This document shows positions 9,103 through 16,222 of a DNA stretch of 33,128 nt, piece by piece. The stretch spans positions 1 through 33,128 of the forward strand of contig NZ_BMFC01000023.1 of NCBI RefSeq assembly GCF_014637725.1. Direction: 5' to 3'. The notes beneath the pieces are model-generated. The model searched no databases and had not been told where the DNA came from. It saw only the letters and a program-made list of their open reading frames with translations. Positions within the stretch are counted from its first letter, which is position 1, and each line of letters opens with the position of its first letter. The stretch is from Marivita lacus. Its GTDB lineage: Bacteria > Pseudomonadota > Alphaproteobacteria > Rhodobacterales > Rhodobacteraceae. The translations under genes and the position numbers were made by a program.

Positions 9103-9118
9103 TGGCATGAAACCTGCA
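9103..9118 (+). promoter_or_regulatory. Sigma-54 promoter before fliO
   Basis: TGGCATGAAACCTGCA has the invariant GG and GC ten bases apart and differs from the consensus mainly in CTGC instead of TTGC. The predicted transcript start is near 9129, upstream of the fliO TTG start at 9155. It would give fliOPQR-flhB a promoter of their own within the fliK operon. Confidence 0.7.
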
Positions 9119-9154
9119 CGCCGGGGGGTGAACAGTCCCCGCAGGAGAAGTCAT

Positions 9155-9433
9155 TTGGACATCATCACATTGGACCGGATGCTCGTGATTGCCGGATTTC
9201 TCGGGATCCTGCTGATCCTCTGGGCGGTTGCGCAGAAATATCGCGGGCCGCTGTCGCAGAAGATCAAGGCCGACAGCCCGATGGATGTGCAGCAGGTGCT
9301 GTCGCTGGGTGGTGACACCCGCGCGATCCTGATGCAGGTGGACGGCCAGCGTGTGCTCGTGGTGACCGGGCGCAAGAGCGGCACCAGCGTCGTGACCCTT
9401 TCGGGCAGAGCCGAACCGGAGTCCGTGGCATGA
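9155..9433 (+). CDS. fliO: Flagellar biosynthesis protein FliO
   Basis: FliO is a small membrane protein that helps FliP form its ring in the export gate. An ATG at 9107 would lie inside the sigma-54 motif. TTG at 9155, with a clear AGGAG seven bases upstream, is therefore the better start, giving 92 residues. The product has one membrane segment ('MLVIAGFLGILLILWAVAQ'), followed by a short cytoplasmic domain with 'VQQVLSLGGDTRAILMQVDG' and 'VLVVTG', the usual FliO pattern. The stop overlaps the fliP ATG (ATGA). Confidence 0.88.
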   Translation: MDIITLDRMLVIAGFLGILLILWAVAQKYRGPLSQKIKADSPMDVQQVLSLGGDTRAILMQVDGQRVLVVTGRKSGTSVVTLSGRAEPESVA

Positions 9434-10176
9434 TCCGCGCCGTCCTTGCCTTGGCTGCCCTGAGCCTCCTGATGCTGCCCGGTGCTGCCCTTGCCCAGCA
9501 GGGTCTGCCGGTCCTGACCCTGTCTGGCGAAGGCGGCACCACCTATTCACTGTCGCTTCAGATCCTCGCGCTGATGACGGCGCTGACCGTTCTGCCGTCG
9601 ATCGTGCTGGGCATGACCGCCTTCACCCGCATCATCATCGTGCTGTCGATCCTGCGCCAGGCGATGGGCACGATGCAGACCCCGCCGAACCAGGTGCTGA
9701 TCGCGATTGCGCTGTTCCTGTCCTTCTTCGTGATGCAGCCGGTGCTGACCGACATCTATGACACGGCGCTGTCGCCCTATCTTGACGGCACTCTGGGCGC
9801 CGAACAGGCGATCACGCTGGCCTGGGACAAGCTGTCGGGCTTCATGATCGCCAATACCCGCCAGAACGATCTGCTGATGTTTTCCGAACTGGCCGGACAC
9901 GAGCCTTATGCCGATCCTGCCCAAGTGCCGGTGTCGGTGCTGCTGCCCGCCTATATCACCTCGGAACTCAAGACCGCGTTCCAGATCGGGTTCCTGTTGT
10001 TCCTGCCGTTTCTGGTGATCGACATGGCCATCGCGTCGATCCTGATGGCACTTGGCATGATGATGCTGTCGCCGATGATCGTCTCATTGCCGTTCAAGCT
10101 GCTTCTGTTCGTGCTGGTCGATGGCTGGGCCCTGACCATGGGCTCGCTTGCCAGCAGTTTCGCCGGAGGGTTGTGA
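9430..10176 (+). CDS. fliP: Flagellar export gate protein FliP
   Basis: FliP is the main ring subunit of the export gate core (FliP5-FliQ4-FliR1). The 248-residue product has a cleavable signal peptide at residues 1-22 ending ALAQ, which is usual for FliP, and several membrane segments. It carries the family hallmark 'FTRIIIVLSILRQAMGTMQT' followed by PPNQVLIAIALFLSFFVM. A second hallmark near the C-terminus is 'FLPFLVIDMAIASILMALGM' followed by MMLSP. Start and fliO stop overlap as ATGA. Length is typical. Confidence 0.97.
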   Translation: MIRAVLALAALSLLMLPGAALAQQGLPVLTLSGEGGTTYSLSLQILALMTALTVLPSIVLGMTAFTRIIIVLSILRQAMGTMQTPPNQVLIAIALFLSFFVMQPVLTDIYDTALSPYLDGTLGAEQAITLAWDKLSGFMIANTRQNDLLMFSELAGHEPYADPAQVPVSVLLPAYITSELKTAFQIGFLLFLPFLVIDMAIASILMALGMMMLSPMIVSLPFKLLLFVLVDGWALTMGSLASSFAGGL

Positions 10177-10177
10177 C

Positions 10178-10444
10178 ATGGATTTCGACACCAATATCCA
10201 GCATCTCAAGCTGGCCTACTGGACCATCCTGATGACCGCCGGTCCGATCCTGATCGTGGCCCTGGCGGTGGGTCTGGTGATCGGCATCCTGCAGGCGGCC
10301 ACCTCGATCAACGAGGCAACGCTGAGCTTCGTACCCAAGCTGGGCATCGTCATCTTGGCGATGGCCATCAGTTCGAGCTTCATGCTGACGCAGCTGACCG
10401 ATTACTTCGCCTTCGTCTTCGACACCATCGCAACGATGAACTGA
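10178..10444 (+). CDS. fliQ: Flagellar export gate protein FliQ
   Basis: FliQ is the two-helix subunit of the export gate. The preferred start is ATG 10178, with GGAGGG upstream, giving 88 residues, the normal FliQ length; a TTG at 10148 in the same frame lies inside fliP and is unlikely. Two membrane hairpin segments are visible: 'GPILIVALAVGLVIGILQAA' and 'LGIVILAMAISSSFMLTQLT'. Between them lies the conserved 'TSINEATLSFVPK'. fliR begins two bases after the stop. Confidence 0.96.
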   Translation: MDFDTNIQHLKLAYWTILMTAGPILIVALAVGLVIGILQAATSINEATLSFVPKLGIVILAMAISSSFMLTQLTDYFAFVFDTIATMN

Positions 10445-10446
10445 CC

Positions 10447-11274
10447 ATGCTGGGCGATCTGGCCGCGTCCTCGACCGGTGTTCCGGGGCTGGAGCTGGCC
10501 GCACTGACGGATCTGGGCCTGCAATTCCTGTTTGCGATGCTGCGGATCGGGGCGTTCGTGCTGTCGGCCCCGCTTTTTGCAGCGCGGTTCGTGTCGCTGC
10601 CTGTCCGCATCATCATCTCGGTCTGCATCGCGCTCTGGATCGTGCAGCATGTGCCGATGCCGGACGCACGGGATCTGGCGTCGCTGCAGTGCGTGACATG
10701 GGTGCTGCGCGAACTGGCGATCGGGTTGGCGGCGGGGCTGGTGCTGCAGATCTATTTCACTGCCGCCGTGATGGCCGGAGACCGGATCGCCAACACCGCC
10801 GGTCTGGGTCTGGCCGCGCAGATCGATCCCTCCACCGGCAGCCAGACGCCGGTGATCGGCCAGTTCTTCATGCTGTTCCTGCTGGCGGTTTTCGTCGCTG
10901 CGGACGGGCATCTGGTGGCGATCCGGCTGGTGCTGCAAAGCTATACATTGCTGCCACCCGGCTCCTCGGGATCGGGCCTGGGATTCACCGATGACGGGCT
11001 TGCGGCCACAGGCGAGATGTTCACCGCGGCCGTGCGGCTGATGATGCCGGTGGTGTCGGTCCTGCTCCTGCTCAATATCGTCATCGGGGTGATCACGCGG
11101 TCATCGCCGCAGCTCAACATCTTTGCCTTCGGCTTTCCGCTCACCATGACCGTCACGCTGCTGCTGCTGTTCCTGACCACCGTGACGCTGGGGGATGCGC
11201 TTCTGGATCATATGGCACAGGCCTTGCAGCACATGGGTGACATGCTGGGTGAAGGCACCGATGGCCGAAAGTGA
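10447..11274 (+). CDS. fliR: Flagellar export gate protein FliR
   Basis: FliR is the single-copy subunit of the export gate and the contact site of FlhB. The 275-residue product is a polytopic membrane protein with segments beginning 'QFLFAMLRIGAFVLSAPLFA' and ending 'FGFPLTMTVTLLLLFLTTVT'. It contains the typical 'AGDRIANTAGLGLAAQIDPS' stretch, comparable with the AGE-I--QMGLSFA-YDP region of the family. The start is two bases after fliQ. The stop overlaps the flhB start. Confidence 0.94.
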   Translation: MLGDLAASSTGVPGLELAALTDLGLQFLFAMLRIGAFVLSAPLFAARFVSLPVRIIISVCIALWIVQHVPMPDARDLASLQCVTWVLRELAIGLAAGLVLQIYFTAAVMAGDRIANTAGLGLAAQIDPSTGSQTPVIGQFFMLFLLAVFVAADGHLVAIRLVLQSYTLLPPGSSGSGLGFTDDGLAATGEMFTAAVRLMMPVVSVLLLLNIVIGVITRSSPQLNIFAFGFPLTMTVTLLLLFLTTVTLGDALLDHMAQALQHMGDMLGEGTDGRK

Positions 11275-12409
11275 AGACGGACAGGAAAAGACCGAGGAAC
11301 CGACCCAGAAGCGGCGCGATGACGCGCGCAAGGACGGCAAGATCACGACCTCGACCGAGATGTTCGTCTTTGCGACGCTGGGGGTGGGCACGCTGATGCT
11401 GCTGCTCGGCAAATCCGCCCTGCCCGACCTTGCCGATCACTGGAAGGCGGGCTTCGTGATCGACCCCGGCCAGTCGCTCGACAGCCTGATGATCCTGCGG
11501 ACCGGGGACCTGTTCTGGTGGGTGCTGGCCAGCGGGCTGGTGCTTGGCATTCCGATGATGATCACGGTGCTGCTGGCGCAGACCGGCATGGGCGGGCTGA
11601 ACTTCGCGCCCAAGGCATTCGGGGTGAAGCTCGAAAAGATCGACCCGCTGGCCGGGATGAAACGCATGGTGTCGATGAAGGCGCTGGTGGACCTGAGCAA
11701 GGCGGTGCTCAAGGTGACGCTGCTGCTCGGGGCGGGTCTGCTGGTGCTCTATCCGTTCCTGCCGGCGATCATGGGCATGACCATGACCGACCCGAACGTG
11801 GCCACCCACCTGCTGGGAACGGTGCTGGTGCGGGTGATGGCGGGGTTGCTGATCGCGCTTGCGGTGATCGCCGCGATCGACCTGGGCTGGCAGATTCACT
11901 CCAACACGAAATCCCTGCGCATGTCGCGCCAGGATCTCAAGGACGAGATGAAGGAATCCGAAGGCTCGCCCGAACTCAAGGCCGCGATGCGCCGCAAGCA
12001 GATGGAGGCCTCGCGCCGCGCCTCGGAACGCAAGGCGCTGGCGGATGTACCGCTGGCCACCGCCATCATCACCAACCCGACGCATTTCGCCATTGCCCTG
12101 AAATACGACCCGGCCGCTGGCGGTGCGCCGGTGGTGCTGGCCATGGGCAAGGGTCCGATTGCCAAAGAGGTCATTCGCCGCGGCCGTCGCGCCGGGGTGA
12201 TGACGCTGCGCGTGCCACCGCTGGCACGGGCGCTTTATTTCTACGGTGCGATCGGACGGGAAATCCCCGAACAGCTTTACACGGCGGTTGCGGTCATCCT
12301 GGCCCATGTGTGGCGACTGGAGCAGGGGCAGCCCGAACCGACACCGGATGTCGATGTTCCCGACGCGCTGAGCGTGGATGAATTCGGTCGCCGACAGCAA
12401 AGGACATGA
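11261..12409 (+). CDS. flhB: Flagellar export switch protein FlhB
   Basis: FlhB switches export specificity from rod and hook to filament proteins after autocleavage. ATG 11261 is the natural start because it begins the conserved N-terminus 'MAESEDGQEKTEEPTQKRRD'. It gives 382 residues and overlaps fliR by 14 bases. Four membrane segments precede a charged linker ('LKDEMKESEGSPELKAAMRR'). The autocleavage motif NPTH is intact at residues 272-275, followed by 'FAIALKYDP'. The remaining C-terminal domain is of normal size. It is followed by a small coupled gene (ATGA overlap). Confidence 0.97.
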   Translation: MAESEDGQEKTEEPTQKRRDDARKDGKITTSTEMFVFATLGVGTLMLLLGKSALPDLADHWKAGFVIDPGQSLDSLMILRTGDLFWWVLASGLVLGIPMMITVLLAQTGMGGLNFAPKAFGVKLEKIDPLAGMKRMVSMKALVDLSKAVLKVTLLLGAGLLVLYPFLPAIMGMTMTDPNVATHLLGTVLVRVMAGLLIALAVIAAIDLGWQIHSNTKSLRMSRQDLKDEMKESEGSPELKAAMRRKQMEASRRASERKALADVPLATAIITNPTHFAIALKYDPAAGGAPVVLAMGKGPIAKEVIRRGRRAGVMTLRVPPLARALYFYGAIGREIPEQLYTAVAVILAHVWRLEQGQPEPTPDVDVPDALSVDEFGRRQQRT

Positions 12410-12600
12410 CCATGGCACGACGCCCCCGTTCGACCGGAGAGATGATCTCGACCCTGTGCTATGTCGGCGTGGGCCTGTGGACCCTCGGCACCGCGCTCGA
12501 GGCCCCGTTTCCAAAGGCGGCGCTGCTGGGATCCTGCGCCGTGGCCTGTTTCGCCGGGGCCCTGCGCCACCAGATCGCGCAGCTGTTCGACCCCAGGTGA
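12406..12600 (+). CDS. Small two-helix membrane protein coupled to flhB
   Basis: This 64-residue protein is not recognised. Its ATG overlaps the flhB stop (ATGA), and a second ATG lies at 12412. The product has a short Arg-rich head, then two hydrophobic stretches (about residues 13-32 and 37-52), and ends with 'RHQIAQLFDPR'. The coupling to flhB suggests translation with the export gate genes and an inner-membrane location. No function can be assigned. GC usage is like that of its neighbours and the reading frame looks real, though short. Confidence 0.7.
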   Translation: MTMARRPRSTGEMISTLCYVGVGLWTLGTALEAPFPKAALLGSCAVACFAGALRHQIAQLFDPR

Positions 12601-12783
12601 CGCGCGCTGCGGCATGTCTGCACCGGGTCCGGATCAAAAGTATAGCTCTCCTGCCAAAGAGCACGGAGCCTCTATTTTATCATGGTAAATTCTGGCAAAA
12701 GTAGGCAAACATGCTAAAAAGTCGATGTCATTTCGCATACGATTGACAGCCAGGCGGCGCCGCAGAGCAGAACTGGAAACCAC
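12601..12783. promoter_or_regulatory. AT-richer gap with palindrome and direct repeats
   Basis: This gap before the response regulator is visibly richer in A and T than the flanking genes. It contains a near-palindrome around a central CATG at 12676-12689 (TTTATCATGGTAAA), and the direct repeat GGCAAA at 12694 and 12704, ten bases or one helical turn apart. Both look like protein-binding sites. No sigma-54 spacing and no clear terminator for the flhB operon were found here. Confidence 0.45.
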
Positions 12784-13398
12784 ATGACGCTGAAGCTTCT
12801 TCTTGCCGATGATCACAATCTCCTCGTGGAGGCTGTCAGCACGATGCTGAACGCCATGCCCGATTACGAAGCGGTCACCACCGACACGTTGAACGGGGCC
12901 CTGGCATTGCTTACCGAGCATGGCGATTTCGATGTCGTGCTGCTGGATCTCAAGATGCCGGGCATGGTCGGGCTCGAAAGCGTGCAGAAAGTCATCAAGA
13001 CGGCAGGGGACGGCAAGGTGGTTCTGTTCACCGGCATGGTGGACCGGCATTTCCTGAACAGCGCGCTGGAACTGGGCTGCAAGGGTCTGATCCCCAAGAC
13101 GATGCCGCTCAAGTCGCTCGACAGCGTGATCCAGCTGATCATCTCCGGGCAGGTGTTCGTTCCGATGGACACGGCCAGCGTGGCTGGTGACAGCGGTGGC
13201 AAGGATCACGACCTGTCGGACAAGGAGCTTTACGTGCTGCGACTGGCAGCGGATGGCCTGACCAACAAGGAAATCGCCCGCGGCATGGATGCCAGCGAAG
13301 TCACCGTGAAGATGCACATGCGCTCGATCTGCAAGAAGCTCGGGGCCCGCAACCGGGCCCATGCCGCCATGATCAGCCGCGAGCGCGCCCTGATCTGA
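12784..13398 (+). CDS. NarL/LuxR-type response regulator
   Basis: This is a 204-residue two-domain response regulator. The receiver has the acidic pair D9-D10, the phosphoacceptor D55 in 'DVVLLDLKMPG', a Thr in VVLFTG and the conserved Lys in 'GLIPKTMP'. The C-terminal part (about residues 140-200) is a LuxR-type helix-turn-helix with 'LSDKELYVLRLAADGLTNKE' and 'EVTVKMHMRSICKKLGARNR'. It should therefore be a phosphorylation-dependent DNA-binding protein. No histidine kinase is adjacent. The ribosome site is weak (GGAAA). It stands between the fliK-flhB operon and the sigma-54-driven gene at 14241, so flagellar or motility control is plausible but not shown. Confidence 0.9.
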   Translation: MTLKLLLADDHNLLVEAVSTMLNAMPDYEAVTTDTLNGALALLTEHGDFDVVLLDLKMPGMVGLESVQKVIKTAGDGKVVLFTGMVDRHFLNSALELGCKGLIPKTMPLKSLDSVIQLIISGQVFVPMDTASVAGDSGGKDHDLSDKELYVLRLAADGLTNKEIARGMDASEVTVKMHMRSICKKLGARNRAHAAMISRERALI

Positions 13399-13675
13399 CC
13401 ACCCGGTCCGCGCACCGCTCCATCCCCGTCCCCCATCGCGACCGACCCTTTTGCGGAGCATCGGCCGCTGCTCCTGTGCGGCGCGGGACAGGGACCGCGC
13501 AGGCACTGAATTTCCAGACCTGTCGAAAAGACGAAACCCGGTATCTTTGGCGAAGAAATATCCCGTTTTGGATATGAGGATAGATTCCTATCTTTGGATA
13601 ACCGCGCGATTGATGGCGTTTGATTTTCGCCTCTATATGGCAAAACAAGCCATCATCGGTCCTGTAGAAACGTCC
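13399..13675. other. Gap with repeated TATCTTTGG motif
   Basis: No well-supported gene is seen. The motif TATCTTTGG occurs at 13542 and 13589, and CTATCTTTGGATA (13588-13600) recurs exactly upstream of the small gene at 28704. A possible sigma-70-like pair TTGATG (13610) and TATATG (13634) stands before the small gene at 13676. The frame of that gene stays open upstream through this gap, so part of it could be coding. Confidence 0.4.
13588..13640 (+). repeat. Upstream element, copy 1 (shared with 28586-28662)
   Basis: CTATCTTTGGATA (13588-13600) is followed by TTTGATTT (13619) and GCCTCTATATGG (13629). The same three blocks, in the same order, stand before the small membrane-protein gene at 28704. 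The last block is 47 bases before the ATG here and 53 bases there. GCCTCTAT also occurs at 12668. Confidence 0.5.
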
Positions 13676-13855
13676 ATGAAGCACAAGACTTTCAAAGACT
13701 TTCCGGCGTTTCCGGTCCTGTATCCTCAATATGTCTTTGAGAACAGGGTCCGAAAGGACATGGAACAGGAAAAGGCAAAGCCGCGGCTGGATATGGATTA
13801 TGTCCGGGCGCTTGTCATTTTGATTGCAGGTGTCCTTGTTTTAATTTCGATTTGA
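13676..13855 (+). CDS. Small single-pass membrane protein, hypothetical
   Basis: The ATG at 13676 gives 59 residues: a charged, aromatic-rich N-terminal half and a C-terminal hydrophobic helix ('ALVILIAGVLVLISI') that ends the protein, as in tail-anchored membrane proteins. In-frame ATGs further upstream (13574, 13613, 13637) would add up to 34 residues. They overlap the repeated upstream element, so the short form is preferred. The ribosome site is weak. Codon use is more AT-rich than in the flagellar genes. The product is not recognised, and its presence as a gene is moderately supported. Confidence 0.5.
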   Translation: MKHKTFKDFPAFPVLYPQYVFENRVRKDMEQEKAKPRLDMDYVRALVILIAGVLVLISI

Positions 13856-13965
13856 GATTTTCAGATACATCCAGGCCACCACTCCGGAATTGCCTTTTCA
13901 GATATTCCATTTCAGATTTCTCACGCCGACATCACTACAGAAGACAGGCCCCTCCAGGGTTGACT

Positions 13966-13998
13966 GACACCCTCGCCCTCTTTTCCGGCGGGGGTGTC
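13966..13998. other. Stem-loop, 12-bp stem
   Basis: GACACCCTCGCC pairs with GGCGGGGGTGTC with one G-T wobble, leaving a nine-base loop. No U-tract follows on either strand, so it is not a standard intrinsic terminator. It could still end upstream transcription or separate it from the sigma-54 promoter that begins about 70 bases later. Confidence 0.5.
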
Positions 13999-14066
13999 GG
14001 CGCTGCACCCCGGCTCTGGCGGATCGCGGCGAGGCGACCGGTTCCGGCACTCGAAACTCACCGACA

Positions 14067-14082
14067 TGGCACGAAGCTTGCA
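14067..14082 (+). promoter_or_regulatory. Consensus-perfect sigma-54 promoter
   Basis: TGGCACGAAGCTTGCA matches TGGCACG-N4-TTGCA at every fixed base. The predicted transcript start is near 14093. The first start codon downstream in a plausible gene is 14241, so the transcript would have a leader of nearly 150 bases. Confidence 0.88.
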
Positions 14083-14240
14083 CCCTTTCTCTCAGGTCGG
14101 GGCGGTGTTTCGGCATCTCGGAGACGCCGCCTGCCAGAACCTGTCACCGGCCTCCAGGGCCTTGTCCGACCATCAGTGATCGAGCCCCGAGAGAGTCCAG
14201 TGCCGCACGTCCCCATTCATTCCCCGAGGCTCGATGTCCC

Positions 14241-14723
14241 ATGGTTCTAGCGGAGCGCGGAAACCTGTCGGTTGATGATCTGCTCGAGGTCTATCCCGAC
14301 ATGTCGCATGACATCTTCTATCTGAGTGCGGCGCATAATTTCAGAGTGCGGTTCGGCGTCTTTCTTGGGGAAAGCATCCATTCCTGCGACACCATGACAG
14401 CCGGTGACGTCTACCAGATGTCGATCGATGCCAACTGGATCGAGGTGTTCCGACTGTCGGAGGATGGCACGGTCTTCTGCCTGCCGCTGCAGGCCCGCGC
14501 GGATCTCTACACGCTGGAGCCCTATGCCTACCTGATCTTCATGTCGGAAAGCGGCCAGACCTTCGATCTCTGGCCGGTGCGCATTTCAGGGATCGACCAC
14601 ATCATCACCAACGCGCCTTTCAGGTTTGCCGAGGAATACACGCTGATCGAGATTCACGACGATCCGGGCGCATCGACCCTCCGTTCGACACAGGGCGATA
14701 CCGTCACCCGCACGCGTCCCTGA
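14241..14723 (+). CDS. Unrecognised 160-residue protein, sigma-54 driven
   Basis: The product is not recognised. It is soluble-looking, acidic and rich in aromatic residues, without a signal peptide or membrane segment. It starts 'MVLAERGNLSVDDLLEVYPD' and has alternating hydrophobic residues in the middle that suggest a mostly beta fold (for example 'VFRLSEDGTVFCLPLQARAD'). The ATG has a CGAGG about 12 bases upstream. The frame is open for some distance before it but offers no earlier standard start. A perfect sigma-54 promoter at 14067 is the only promoter seen and places the gene in the same regulon as the hook and export genes. It may be co-transcribed with the peptidase gene 86 bases downstream. 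Confidence 0.78.
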   Translation: MVLAERGNLSVDDLLEVYPDMSHDIFYLSAAHNFRVRFGVFLGESIHSCDTMTAGDVYQMSIDANWIEVFRLSEDGTVFCLPLQARADLYTLEPYAYLIFMSESGQTFDLWPVRISGIDHIITNAPFRFAEEYTLIEIHDDPGASTLRSTQGDTVTRTRP

Positions 14724-14809
14724 GCAGTGCTGCATCACACCCGACCCCGAAACCGCGCCGTCGATATGTTTTGCGGCTGCCGGCAAGACAGGACCATCAC
14801 AGGCAAGGC

Positions 14810-15493
14810 ATGTCGCGCATGATCTTCACCCGCAGGCAGGCCATTGCCGCACTTGCCGCAGCCACGGGGTTTGCCGCGCCTGCACGGGCCGGGCTGATCG
14901 TCGGTTCCAGCGGCCCGCTCATCGGGCGCGCGCCGGGGCCGGTGGTCTCGCTCGATCGGCCGCAGCGCGCGCCCCAACCCCTCCCGCAGGACAGGCCCGC
15001 GCAGGCGCCTCTTGCAGCGGCACCGCCGCGCCTCGACGGGCTGCTCGCCGTTCCGCTTCTCAACGCCCATACCGGTGACCGGATCACCGCCCTGTTCGAC
15101 CCGGCGGGCCAAAGCGTCAGCGCGCAGGAAAAGGCCCGGCTGGACTGGTTCTTCCGGGACTGGCGGCAGAATGAAATCCGGCCGATGGATCCCGAAACCC
15201 TGGCGATCCTCGTGACCCTCGTGGGCAGCGCCCGTCGCCGGGGATGGGACGGAGAGGTCCGGGTGAATTCGGGTTACCGCTCGCGCAGGACCAATGATCA
15301 GCTGCGCCGCCGCGGCATCGGTGCGGCGCGCAATTCGCTGCATCTTCAGGCGCGGGCGATCGATTTCTCTTTCCCCGGTCTCGAGATGAAGGCCCTGCAC
15401 AGGCTGGCAGAGACACAGGCTTCGGGGGGTGTCGGGCTCTACCGGTCCTTCGTGCATATCGACAGCGGCACACCCCGGCGCTGGTGGGGCTAG
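14810..15493 (+). CDS. DUF882/YcbK-type (M15-like) peptidoglycan peptidase
   Basis: This is a 227-residue exported protein of the DUF882 (YcbK, peptidase M15-like) family, expected to cleave peptide bonds in periplasmic peptidoglycan. ATG 14810 has AAGG just upstream; ATG 14819 is an alternative. The N-terminus has a twin-arginine-like signal ('FTRRQAIAALAAATGFAAPA'). The metal-binding residues of the family are visible: H178 and D185 in 'SLHLQARAIDFSF' and H216 in FVHIDSG. 'VNSGYRSRRTNDQLRRRG' is also typical. The stop overlaps the stop of the convergent lytic transglycosylase gene (shared CTAG). Families of this type are common outside flagellar loci, so the flagellar link is contextual. 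Confidence 0.86.
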   Translation: MSRMIFTRRQAIAALAAATGFAAPARAGLIVGSSGPLIGRAPGPVVSLDRPQRAPQPLPQDRPAQAPLAAAPPRLDGLLAVPLLNAHTGDRITALFDPAGQSVSAQEKARLDWFFRDWRQNEIRPMDPETLAILVTLVGSARRRGWDGEVRVNSGYRSRRTNDQLRRRGIGAARNSLHLQARAIDFSFPGLEMKALHRLAETQASGGVGLYRSFVHIDSGTPRRWWG

Positions 15494-16188
15494 GGCCGTC
15501 CCGGCAGTTTCGGGAGCGTGCCTTCGGCAAGGTCCACACGCTCCCAATAGGCGCGCAGGTCGGTCTGGGTACCGGTCGGGCGATGCGTCTGGAACCGCCG
15601 GTCGGATGTCACCGGCGCTGCCCGCGCGACCGGCGGCACCGGTTCCTGATCCCCTTGGCCCGGTGTCGCAAGCGCGGCCCACATCCGGTTGACCCGCCCC
15701 AGATAGGCCGCACCCCGGTCGGGATCGCGGGAATGGTAATACCGCGTGGCGCCCTCCCAGGACCCGGTCTCGTCGTAAAGCTGCCTGAGATAGCCCGCCG
15801 CGTAGGTCACGTTGCTGTGCGGATCGAGCATCAGCTCCAGACCGGCAAAGCGGTCGCCATGCCAATGGTAATTGAGCTGCATGCAGCCGATATCGACGTT
15901 CGAGATATCGGTCCCGATCACCCTGTCCAGATGGGCCTGCATCTCTTGTCGGCTGTCGTAATAATGGCTTTTACCCTGCACATTGGCGGTCCAGGGCCAG
16001 GCACGCAAACCCGCCTGCCCCCGCGCAATGCCGGATTCCGTGCGGGCAATCGCAACCAGCAGGCCTTCGGGCACCCCGTACTGGCGGCTGGCCTCGACAG
16101 CGAGAGCCTCGCAATCGGGCGTCGTGGCGCGCAGGGGCACCGCGCCGACAAGCAGGACAAGGCACAGAACAGGCACAGGACATCTCAT
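15490..16188 (-). CDS. Lytic transglycosylase, SltF-like
   Basis: This 232-residue protein has a signal peptide (residues 1-20) and an SLT-type lytic transglycosylase domain. The catalytic glutamate is E51 in 'IARTESG'. 'DIGCMQLNYHWHG' and 'AAGYLRQLYDETGSWEGATR' with 'YYHSRD' are also typical. It would cut glycan strands so that the rod can cross the cell wall. FlgJ here lacks a hydrolase domain, and the gene follows flgL on the same strand after 34 bases. It is therefore probably the flagellar enzyme, as SltF is in R. sphaeroides. The C-terminal 60 residues are Pro/Arg-rich. A near-consensus sigma-54 site lies directly upstream at 16200-16215. Confidence 0.88.
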   Translation of the reverse strand: MRCPVPVLCLVLLVGAVPLRATTPDCEALAVEASRQYGVPEGLLVAIARTESGIARGQAGLRAWPWTANVQGKSHYYDSRQEMQAHLDRVIGTDISNVDIGCMQLNYHWHGDRFAGLELMLDPHSNVTYAAGYLRQLYDETGSWEGATRYYHSRDPDRGAAYLGRVNRMWAALATPGQGDQEPVPPVARAAPVTSDRRFQTHRPTGTQTDLRAYWERVDLAEGTLPKLPGRP

Positions 16189-16199
16189 GTGTCCGCATC

Positions 16200-16215
16200 T
16201 GCAAGCCGCGGGCCA
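16200..16215 (-). promoter_or_regulatory. Candidate sigma-54 promoter for the transglycosylase
   Basis: On the minus strand TGGCCCGCGGCTTGCA has GG and GC ten bases apart and one clear mismatch to consensus (C for A). The predicted transcript start, about 16190, nearly coincides with the ATG at 16188. The message would be leaderless, or the match is fortuitous. Confidence 0.5.
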
Positions 16216-16222
16216 GATGCCC

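Larger units (their letters stand above)
13856..14240. other. 385-base gap: stem-loop and sigma-54 promoter
   Basis: No gene is supported here. The first 100 bases are AT-rich. A stem-loop lies at 13966-13998 and a sigma-54 promoter at 14067-14082, leaving a leader of about 147 bases before the next ATG. Frames that are open here lack ribosome sites or plausible protein composition. Confidence 0.6.

Noticed and set aside
12670-12690. CtrA-like half site (ATGGTAAA)
   Set aside because: It lacks the TTAA-N7-TTAA arrangement and is better described as part of a palindrome around CATG.
12691-12710. Sigma-54-like TGGCAAAAGTAGGCA before the response regulator
   Set aside because: GG and GC are nine rather than ten bases apart, and sigma-54 spacing is strict.
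13852-14250. 132-residue forward frame between the small gene and the 14241 gene
   Set aside because: It runs through the stem-loop and the sigma-54 promoter, has no ribosome site and an Arg/Pro-rich composition.
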